DNA of 64,000 bases from Oscillospiraceae bacterium (GTDB taxonomy: Bacteria; Bacillota; Clostridia; Oscillospirales; Oscillospiraceae): the NCBI GenBank assembly GCA_017624715.1, contig JAGAMN010000027.1:1-64000 (forward strand). Reading direction: 5' to 3'. Positions 1 to 5,393 of the stretch are shown here, in pieces. Numbering within the stretch: the first letter of the stretch is position 1; each line of letters opens with the position of its first letter. A program made the position numbers and the translations under genes. Under the pieces are notes generated by a model. It ran no database searches. It saw nothing but the letters and a program-made list of their open reading frames with translations, and had not been told where the DNA came from.

Positions 1-21
1 GCCGGAATTTTGACCACCCAT

Positions 22-97
22 GGCGGCGTAACTCAGTTGGTAGAGTACCCGGTTCATACCCGGTCTGTCACCTGTTCAAGTCAGGTCGCCGCTACCA
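22..97 (+). tRNA. tRNA-Met (CAT), elongator type
   Basis: Cloverleaf folds by eye: the 7-bp acceptor stem GGCGGCG pairs with CGCCGCT (one G-U), the D arm is ACTC/GAGT, the anticodon loop TTCATAC gives anticodon CAT, and the T arm is ACCTG/CAGGT. ACCA is encoded at the 3' end. The G1-U72 pair and D arm resemble elongator Met rather than initiator. A lysidine-modified Ile tRNA cannot be formally excluded. It touches the next tRNA with no gap. Confidence 0.93.
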
Positions 98-172
98 GGC
101 CCGTTGGTCAAGCGGTTAAGACACCGCCCTTTCACGGCGGTAACATGGGTTCGATTCCCGTACGGGTCACCA
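98..172 (+). tRNA. tRNA-Glu (TTC)
   Basis: The acceptor stem GGCCCGT pairs with ACGGGTC, the anticodon stem CCGCC/GGCGG encloses loop CTTTCAC with anticodon TTC, the T arm is GGGTTCGATTCCC, and CCA is encoded. It directly abuts tRNA-Met, so both are probably cut from one transcript. Its 3' part (152-170) recurs at 11361-11379, marking it as the integration target of the island that follows. Confidence 0.93.
152..170 (+). other. attL: 3' end of tRNA-Glu, 19-bp direct repeat
   Basis: The 19 bases CGATTCCCGTACGGGTCAC inside tRNA-Glu (T-arm 3' half plus acceptor strand) are repeated exactly and in the same orientation at 11361-11379. The bases on either side differ. This is the classic footprint of an integrative element that entered a tRNA gene and restored it. 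The left junction keeps the intact tRNA. Confidence 0.7.
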
Positions 173-177
173 CATGA

Positions 178-223
178 AACAAATCCGAACTGTTTCGTTC
201 ATCGAAACTGGTTCGGATTTGTT
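178..223 (+). terminator. Intrinsic terminator of the tRNA pair
   Basis: Long near-perfect hairpin: AACAAATCCGAAC (178-190) pairs with GTTCGGATTTGTT (211-223), and the inner GTTTCG/CGAAAC closes on a TTCAT loop. A T-rich stretch follows. It lies just downstream of tRNA-Glu, and also just inside the island. Confidence 0.8.
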
Positions 224-240
224 GTTTATTACGACTACCC

Positions 241-283
241 ATATTGAGCAAAAGAGCAAGGTTAGCTAGGCCTTGCTCGTTTT
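241..283 (+). repeat. Hairpin repeat, left copy (orphan terminator)
   Basis: GAGCAAGG and CCTTGCTC form a hairpin followed by GTTTT. The surrounding 43 bases, starting ATATTGAG, closely match 1683-1726, where the same hairpin ends the second paralogous gene. Here no gene precedes it. It is probably the stranded 3' end of a lost upstream copy of that gene. Confidence 0.7.
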
Positions 284-423
284 GCTGATTCCCTTCTTAG
301 TGACGTTATTGGCTTGCCTTTTTCAACATACTATCCTATAATATTCAAAGATGGGATGTCAAATTACGGAGGATACAGACCATGCGACGAACAATTTTAG
401 AATAGGTATTTGGGGGGACAAAA

Positions 424-1032
424 ATGAGTGCCGATTGGGCAATGGTATGGATTACAGTTGTGTATGTCTTGGCAACATGTGCAATTTGTTGGGCGAACAT
501 CCGGTCAGCAAAAGCAACGAGAGACCAATTAGCAGAATCCAAAAGACAGTATAACGAAGAAAACCGTGCATATATCACATATGCATTTATCTACGAGAAA
601 AGGGCTTTTTATGGGCTTCGATTTACAAATCACGGAAAGCGTGTTGCTACAAAGGTAAAGATTGCATTACGTGATGAGTTTGTGCAAAGTTTATCAAATC
701 CCCGGTTTGCAGATCGATTAAGCAGGGTGTCGAAAAACGAATGTGTTTTAGGTGTCAACCAAAGTATAGATATATACTTTGGAGGCAATGAATTTAGGGA
801 AAACACAAACAAATTGCCTATTGAAGGCGATGTGATTTACTCAGATGATATTGGTGAGTATTGTGAGCACTTTATAATTGATTTTAATAGCTATCCTCCG
901 ATTTTTTCTGTCAATTCTGAATTGGAAGATATTCGCAAAGAAATGAAAAATCAGACTCAGGAACTGGAGAAACTTAGAAAGGAAGTGTTCTACTGTAGAC
1001 AAGCTTTACCATTAGATAAAAGCGATATCTAA
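424..1032 (+). CDS. Membrane-anchored protein, paralog 1 (unknown function)
   Basis: A 202-residue protein with one N-terminal membrane segment (about residues 5-25), then an AKATRDQLAESKRQYNEENR stretch predicted helical or coiled-coil, then a beta-rich C-terminal domain with a 'TNHGKRVATKVKI' motif, and a charged C-terminal helix (about 160-190) ending in KLRKEVFYC. It is clearly related to the next gene (1091-1690): both share D-W-x-M, IT..YV.AT..IC, N.RSA.AT..Q..ES.RQ. The start follows TTTGGGGGGACAAAA, a purine-rich ribosome site. Small proteins of this build are common in clostridial mobile DNA, but I know no assigned function. Base composition is A+T rich, unlike the host genes. A membrane-sensor or effector role would be guesswork. 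Confidence 0.75.
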   Translation: MSADWAMVWITVVYVLATCAICWANIRSAKATRDQLAESKRQYNEENRAYITYAFIYEKRAFYGLRFTNHGKRVATKVKIALRDEFVQSLSNPRFADRLSRVSKNECVLGVNQSIDIYFGGNEFRENTNKLPIEGDVIYSDDIGEYCEHFIIDFNSYPPIFSVNSELEDIRKEMKNQTQELEKLRKEVFYCRQALPLDKSDI

Positions 1033-1090
1033 ATTTAGGGTAGTAACTGTTAAATATATAAAGAACGAGACTGCGAGGGGACGATAAAAG

Positions 1091-1690
1091 ATGCCGTTAA
1101 TTACAGATTGGTTGATGTTAAGCATCACAGCTATATATGTTATAGCAACAGTCTTTATATGTGTTTTCAATGGTCGTTCAGCAAGGGCTACATATAAACA
1201 AATTGAAGAATCGCAAAGACAATTCGAAGAGAGAAAACGACTAGAATACAGGCCGTATTTTGATGCCGCTCCTGTTGACGACATATTGGGGCAAAACAAC
1301 TACGATTCAGATACTTTGCTGTTTCTTAGTGATGAGCATCCTAGAGAATGTACTATATTATCAGAGTGGATAATGATGAAAAATATAGGTGCAGGAACGG
1401 CAATAAACCTAACTTGCCATTGGAAAAATAAGAACAAAGAGGAACAAACAGTGGAATTCCCTTTTGCGACTTTTGAAAAAGGCGAGATGCGGAATGTGGC
1501 AATCCATATTCAGGTGGAGTTTCTTCCGCAATATAGTGCATATGAAGCACAGGCTTCATTGGTTCTACATTTTCAGGATTTGTTGGGCAATAAATACGAG
1601 CAGGAGATGATCATCTTCTTTGATGTATCTTCTGCAAACAACACAAAATTAAGAAACATGGAAGTCAACACACCTAAACTTATATATTGA
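1091..1690 (+). CDS. Membrane-anchored protein, paralog 2 (unknown function)
   Basis: A 199-residue paralog of the protein at 424-1032, in tandem 58 bases downstream. An N-terminal membrane helix (about residues 8-28) is followed by the shared ARATYKQIEESQRQFEE helix and a beta-rich domain with 'MKNIGAGTAINLTCHW', the counterpart of NHGKRVATKVKI in the first copy. The ribosome site is GCGAGGGGACGATAAAAG before ATG. It lacks the C-terminal helix of paralog 1. The gene runs into a hairpin terminator (1683-1726) whose sequence also occurs at 241-283. Function unknown; the duplicated, diverged pair suggests either a heteromeric complex or selection for variants. Confidence 0.75.
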   Translation: MPLITDWLMLSITAIYVIATVFICVFNGRSARATYKQIEESQRQFEERKRLEYRPYFDAAPVDDILGQNNYDSDTLLFLSDEHPRECTILSEWIMMKNIGAGTAINLTCHWKNKNKEEQTVEFPFATFEKGEMRNVAIHIQVEFLPQYSAYEAQASLVLHFQDLLGNKYEQEMIIFFDVSSANNTKLRNMEVNTPKLIY

Positions 1691-1726
1691 GAAAAAGAGC
1701 AAGGCTGATTAGACCTTGCTCTTTTC
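1683..1726 (+). terminator. Bidirectional terminator and right copy of hairpin repeat
   Basis: AAAAAGAGCAAGG (1692-1704) pairs with CCTTGCTCTTTTC (1714-1726), giving U-runs on both strands. It ends the paralog-2 gene on + and overlaps the last codons of the 74-aa gene on -. It is near-identical to 241-283. Confidence 0.75.
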
Positions 1727-1933
1727 TTGGTCCTGCTGCCATTTCACGAACTCGGCTTTGCCTTCTTCCGATTCGCAATAGGCAACAACATCCGGCAGCA
1801 GGCACCGGGCAATTTCGTGAATTATGTTCGGCGGCAGTTGCCAAGTGCCATGTTTATCGTGCAGCAGTGCGCGGATGTATGCCTGTGTTCTCTCGACACA
1901 GGCAACGAACGCAATTAACAGCCTATTCAGCAT
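1709..1933 (-). CDS. Small unknown protein, 74 aa
   Basis: The start at 1933 is set by a strong Shine-Dalgarno (GAAAGGAGG read on the minus strand, 8 bases upstream). The protein begins MLNRLLIAFVACVERTQAYI and has a helical, acidic C-terminus ending VKWQQDQEKSKV. Longer in-frame extension upstream is Gly/Pro-rich and unlikely to be real. The stop codon lies in the loop of the terminator shared with the converging paralog gene. I recognise no domain. It sits between the paralog pair and the recombinase, so it is probably island cargo. Confidence 0.55.
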   Translation of the reverse strand: MLNRLLIAFVACVERTQAYIRALLHDKHGTWQLPPNIIHEIARCLLPDVVAYCESEEGKAEFVKWQQDQEKSKV

Positions 1934-2121
1934 TGTGCAGACCTCCTTTCTTCGTTTTAGAAAACCGCCCCCGCCTCCGCGAGGGCGGACCGACAAAAGT
2001 ACCGCCCCAGTACAGCTCCCAGGGAGCCACCCCGGGAGCCCGCCCGATGCCTTTCGCATCGGGCCAGCTGGGGTTGTACCATCTTAATAATGATTTCAAG
2101 TTCAGTTTTTTAACAAAAAAG

Positions 2122-3177
2122 TCACTTGGTTAGATAATTTCTGATGGTGCTCTCGTCGACCCAGTGAGAGAGCGCATAGACAGATGCGATCCGAACCGCC
2201 ACCCGATCATACTCCGTGGGGCGGCCCAGGGCGATGGCTCGCTCCCGGTTGCCACCACGGATACTGATGGGTGCCGGATTCTCCAGCCGCTGGCGATAAG
2301 CATCAACTTTCTCTTTCGTGTCTTTGGGGTGTTCCTTCATATATTTCGCCACAATCTTATCAATCCACTCTTTTTTCTCTCGTTCTGCTGCCGCCTTGGC
2401 TTCAGCCCGGCGCTTGCGATCTTCCAAGGTCTTGCTGGGCATGGTCTTCCACGCATTGAAGTGTTTCTCAAAATATTCTTCAATATGCTGAGCACGCTCA
2501 ATACGGAATTTGCTCCATGCGATCTGCTGCAAGTCCTTGGTGGAGAAAGGTCGCTCTCCGGGTTTCAGCGGTCGTCCTTCAGCATCCGTGCTCAGCAAAT
2601 GACGGACAAGAGCGACTTCATGGGGCAGCAAAAGCTGAATAGACATTTTTCCGCCTTTATCACGGATAACGACAATATTGTCGCCGTTTTCGTCGACCCT
2701 AATGTTGACAGCTGCGAGCTTGACCATTGCCTGCGGGCGCACGGGAACGAATTCTGCCAGCTTGCACAACCGTGCGTTTGCAGGATCGTTCATCTGCTTT
2801 GCACCTGCTGCATTCTGGCGCAGCTTGGTGTTTTTCACAATGTCCTTGGACAAGCGAGCGGGCTTTTCAATCTCCGACATGCAAATCCCCAATCCCTTGC
2901 ATACCGGAGCCAGGTATGTATGGATAGAGGTTGCCTTCAAACCGGTAGACACGAGATGGTCCGCATATTTCTGAATCAGGGTCGTAGGCGTGTAGCCGAA
3001 TTCGTTGATGTGGTGGTATCGGGTGATACCAAGTTCCTTTGCCCAATTGCAGAATCTTTCAATATTCCGTCTATAGGGTTTTATGGTTACATCGTTGGTC
3101 AGCTTGCCGACCTCTTTTTCGTCGCTACGCGCGACAGCGCGTTTCATTACGGCATTGAGCCGCTCAGATCTAGACAT
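2122..3177 (-). CDS. Divergent tyrosine recombinase / phage-integrase-like protein
   Basis: A 351-residue protein. Residues about 25-110 look like a SAM-like core-binding domain of phage integrases (KPYRRNIERFCNWAKELG, LVSTGLKATSIHTYLAPV). The second half has a box-I-like stretch (VRPQAMVKLAA..NIRV..ENGDNIVVIRDKGGKM), then an unusual Lys/Glu-rich helical insertion (about 240-300), and an end ALSHWVDESTIRNYLTK. The end aligns with the H..W......Y motif of tyrosine recombinases, with Tyr in 'RNYL' as nucleophile candidate. The canonical HxLRH box is not evident, so the active site is non-standard or degenerate. The ribosome site ATAGGAGGACAAACTT precedes the ATG. It is a candidate enzyme for integration at tRNA-Glu, since tyrosine integrases typically use tRNA 3' ends. 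Confidence 0.7.
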   Translation of the reverse strand: MSRSERLNAVMKRAVARSDEKEVGKLTNDVTIKPYRRNIERFCNWAKELGITRYHHINEFGYTPTTLIQKYADHLVSTGLKATSIHTYLAPVCKGLGICMSEIEKPARLSKDIVKNTKLRQNAAGAKQMNDPANARLCKLAEFVPVRPQAMVKLAAVNIRVDENGDNIVVIRDKGGKMSIQLLLPHEVALVRHLLSTDAEGRPLKPGERPFSTKDLQQIAWSKFRIERAQHIEEYFEKHFNAWKTMPSKTLEDRKRRAEAKAAAEREKKEWIDKIVAKYMKEHPKDTKEKVDAYRQRLENPAPISIRGGNRERAIALGRPTEYDRVAVRIASVYALSHWVDESTIRNYLTK

Positions 3178-3502
3178 AAGTTTGTCCTCCTATATGATAA
3201 TTTGATAAATTTACACCTGTGCCGGCGGTCAATTCGGCACTATCGGATGGTGTGATCCGCCATTGCTGTTCAACTCGGCTACCCACATGCGTATCTTTCT
3301 TCAGATCTGGCTTTACCGGAGTGCACCTCCGGAGGGTATTGTAGGCATACCCGCTAAGAAACAATAGCTCGCCGTGACTCACGCTACCCGTGACGCGACC
3401 AGCGCCCGGTAGACTACTGTTTTTAGGACAATGTGCTTACTTCTGCACGACTCTGGGGTCGAAAGCAAGCAAATAACCACGCATTTTTATCGAATAATTA
3501 TC
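3178..3502 (-). other. Unusual G+C-rich leader region of the recombinase gene
   Basis: This 325-base stretch, upstream of the recombinase on its coding strand, is more G+C rich than the genes around it and full of short complementary segments (for example CTCCGGAGGTGCACTCCGG). One frame is open for 70 codons and stops 8 bases inside the recombinase gene. That frame has no good ribosome site, and its composition looks structural rather than coding. It could be a structured leader RNA, an attachment region or a leader peptide. I cannot match it to a known RNA family. Confidence 0.35.
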
Positions 3503-3546
3503 GCAACATGGTTATTTTACAGTTATTCGTAAAATAACCATGTTGC
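3503..3546. repeat. 18-bp perfect inverted repeat, 8-base spacer
   Basis: GCAACATGGTTATTTTAC (3503-3520) is followed by AGTTATTC and then GTAAAATAACCATGTTGC (3529-3546), its exact reverse complement. No T-run follows either arm, so it is not an intrinsic terminator. TTATCG is present just left of it (3486-3502), a hexamer that also recurs at the promoter at 4484-4512. Likely uses are a recombination or resolution site, a protein operator, or a single-strand hairpin site. Confidence 0.8.
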
Positions 3547-3925
3547 TGGACGCGCCCGTTTTGCCTCGGTGTATCGCCATGCTGGCTGCATGGCAGGCAC
3601 ACCGGGCTGCAATGGCCGCTGTGTCCGCTGTGTATCCGCAGACGCCACCTCGCAGCGTCGCAGGACACCCAGCTCTTAAAATGCGTACGCATCGCATCTC
3701 ACCATTGTCAAATGAGTTATACGCTGCGTGTCGAGGATAAGCACGCTTGGCTATTGCACGCAGATCCTCTGCATCCCATTTGCAAGATGGGATACTTTGC
3801 TGTACTGGGGCTGTTGCGATCTCCGGTACAACACGGAGATCTATACTCTTGCCGGTTCTCACACTCCATTTCGTCTTTAATTGGTTCCATAAACATCATG
3901 ATTTTTTTCGGTATTTCTCAACAAA
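3547..3925. other. Non-coding stretch, no supported gene
   Basis: About 380 bases with short open frames on both strands but no ribosome site or codon pattern that I trust. One minus-strand frame (3862-3512) is the longest, at 116 codons, and could be a decayed gene. Short repeats such as CATGCTGGCTGCATGGCAGG and paired GATCTCCG/CGGAGATC (3820-3842) suggest RNA or DNA secondary structure. Confidence 0.3.
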
Positions 3926-3929
3926 AAAG

Positions 3930-3958
3930 AAAGCAGGGCACCAAATGGCGCCCTGCTT
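3930..3958 (-). terminator. Minus-strand hairpin with U-run
   Basis: AAGCAGGGC and GCCCTGCTT form the stem. Read on the minus strand it is followed by TCTTTTTTG, a good intrinsic terminator. It is a second barrier behind the hairpin at 4015-4049 for transcripts from the Xre gene, separating that gene from the recombinase leader. Confidence 0.6.
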
Positions 3959-4014
3959 AATGGCTATAGGGAATAATAAAATGTTCTGACTATGCTTCTT
4001 TTACATATAGCCAA

Positions 4015-4049
4015 AAGCCACCGTCGCTCACATCGAGCAACGGTGGCTT
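4015..4049 (-). terminator. Terminator of the Xre gene
   Basis: AAGCCACCG...GCTC pairs with GAGC...CGGTGGCTT around an ACATC loop. On the minus strand the stem is followed by TTTTGG. It starts 26 bases after the Xre stop codon. Confidence 0.75.
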
Positions 4050-4074
4050 GTTGTATATCTACGATATTAGTGTG

Positions 4075-4407
4075 TTAAGAGTTCAGGGGCTGATCTGCAA
4101 GCCAGGACAAGAAACTCTTTGCTAGACTCAGCTTGACTGGATTCATATTGCGAAGCATCTCGGCGACATCCCGCCATTGATCATCTTCAAAGCGAATACT
4201 GCCGGTCAAAAATGTATCTGGAGTCGTATCCAAGGCGAGGGCAAGGCGCATGACTACCTCCAGGGAAGGAATAGAAGTCGCTCGCTCAATGCATGACAGA
4301 TACTTGTCGTTGATCCCGGCCCGCTCGCAAACTTCTGTCTGCTTCAAGCCCAACTCCTTCCTACGCTGTGCGATGCGTTTTCCAATTTGAGAATAGTCAA
4401 GTTCCAT
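4075..4407 (-). CDS. Xre-family helix-turn-helix regulator
   Basis: A 110-residue protein. The N-terminal 65 residues are a typical Cro/C1-type HTH domain: IGKRIAQRRKELGLKQTEV, then AGINDKYLSCIE as recognition helix, and SIPSLEVVMRLALALDTTPD as closing helices. The C-terminal 40 residues are helical and may dimerise. It is divergent from the 276-aa/886-aa operon, with 155 bases between starts. That interval holds a consensus promoter for the operon flanked by ATTTATCG direct repeats. By position and family it probably represses that operon and itself; no ligand domain is visible. Confidence 0.88.
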   Translation of the reverse strand: MELDYSQIGKRIAQRRKELGLKQTEVCERAGINDKYLSCIERATSIPSLEVVMRLALALDTTPDTFLTGSIRFEDDQWRDVAEMLRNMNPVKLSLAKSFLSWLADQPLNS

Positions 4408-4483
4408 AGAATATCGCCCCTTTCATAATTATTTTACTGTCTGACTGGGGCTTGGAAAACAACCCAAAAGACGGCAATTCAAC

Positions 4484-4512
4484 TTGACATAGGAATTTAT
4501 CGTATATATAAT
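4484..4512 (+). promoter_or_regulatory. Consensus SigA promoter with flanking direct repeats
   Basis: TTGACA (4484-4489), 17-base spacer, TATAAT (4507-4512): a perfect consensus, so transcription is probably held down by a repressor. ATTTATCG occurs at 4495-4502 and 4516-4523 on either side of the -10 element. These are plausible half sites for the divergently encoded Xre protein. Confidence 0.85.
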
Positions 4513-4562
4513 TGATTTATCGACTTTTAGGCAGAATTATGCCATTAAACGGGAGGTAGCGT

Positions 4563-5393
4563 ATGTCTTATGAATCCGATCTGGAGTACCATGGAAAACA
4601 AATAAAGGAGTCAACAAAACGTACATGCTTAATGACCCACAAAAACAAAACAGATGAGGAATTGATGGAGATCGTTAATCACAATTCTGTGGCAATTTAT
4701 AGCCAAGACGATCTTGAAACATACAAGACTGTGGGAGAAACCGAAGCGTGTGTTGAACTTTTAAAACAACGGCGCGAACAACGTGAATATAAGAACGCCG
4801 AAGAGGAAAGCCTCTGGGGATCTTTGCAGCACTGGGAAGAAGCCAACGAAGCCCGCCGCAAAAAGGCAATTACAAGACTCCCAAATGCTACGAGTTACCA
4901 TGGGCAGTTGGTTACCGCAGTACTTGAGGAAGAAGATGGGCTTACTGCGGAAGAAATCCGAAATTGGGCTGATGAGTTAGCCGCAATGGACGATGACGAA
5001 TACAAAAAGTTATTAGATAACCTCGATAAAGAGCGTGTCCTGTTTTTGGGCAATGACGGCAAGTACTATTTGCTGTCGCTTTGCACGGCAGATCTATTCC
5101 CCACAAACCCTTCACTTTGGCTGGAATATCATCATTGCTTTGGCTATGGTAAATTTCTGCAGCATATGGTCGCGACAAGAAAGCCTTTGACCGAGCGCGA
5201 TTGGATTGAAATCAGCGGATCGTATTTTAACAAGAGAGATCTTGAAGAAAATCCTAAAAAGGCATACCAAAACGTCAAAAAGAACTACTTGGATAGCTAT
5301 GTAAAAGACGGCGCTTTAAGCGTGACCCCGATCCCGGATTCAGATCTTAATTATTATTACTTTACTATGCTTGGTGAATGGGAGGGAGAATAA
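4563..5393 (+). CDS. Unknown protein, 276 aa
   Basis: First gene of a two-gene operon: its stop is immediately followed (no gap) by the ATG of the 886-aa gene. The start follows GGGAGGTAGCGT. The protein is acidic and helical. About residues 27-100 are charged (MTHKNKTDEELMEIVNHNS..., many Lys/Glu). Residues 105-165 look like a small helical or winged module (GLTAEEIRNWADELAAMDDDEYKKLLDNLDKERVLF split across helices), and the rest is Tyr/Trp-rich. No signal peptide, membrane segment or catalytic motif is seen. The partner is a membrane zinc-ribbon protein, so it is probably a cytosolic co-worker. The function is unknown to me. Confidence 0.7.
   Translation: MSYESDLEYHGKQIKESTKRTCLMTHKNKTDEELMEIVNHNSVAIYSQDDLETYKTVGETEACVELLKQRREQREYKNAEEESLWGSLQHWEEANEARRKKAITRLPNATSYHGQLVTAVLEEEDGLTAEEIRNWADELAAMDDDEYKKLLDNLDKERVLFLGNDGKYYLLSLCTADLFPTNPSLWLEYHHCFGYGKFLQHMVATRKPLTERDWIEISGSYFNKRDLEENPKKAYQNVKKNYLDSYVKDGALSVTPIPDSDLNYYYFTMLGEWEGE

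Noticed and set aside
3512..3862. Possible 116-codon gene on the minus strand
   Set aside because: It has no ribosome site, a GTG start, runs through the 18-bp palindrome and has no recognisable domain; treated as non-coding or decayed.
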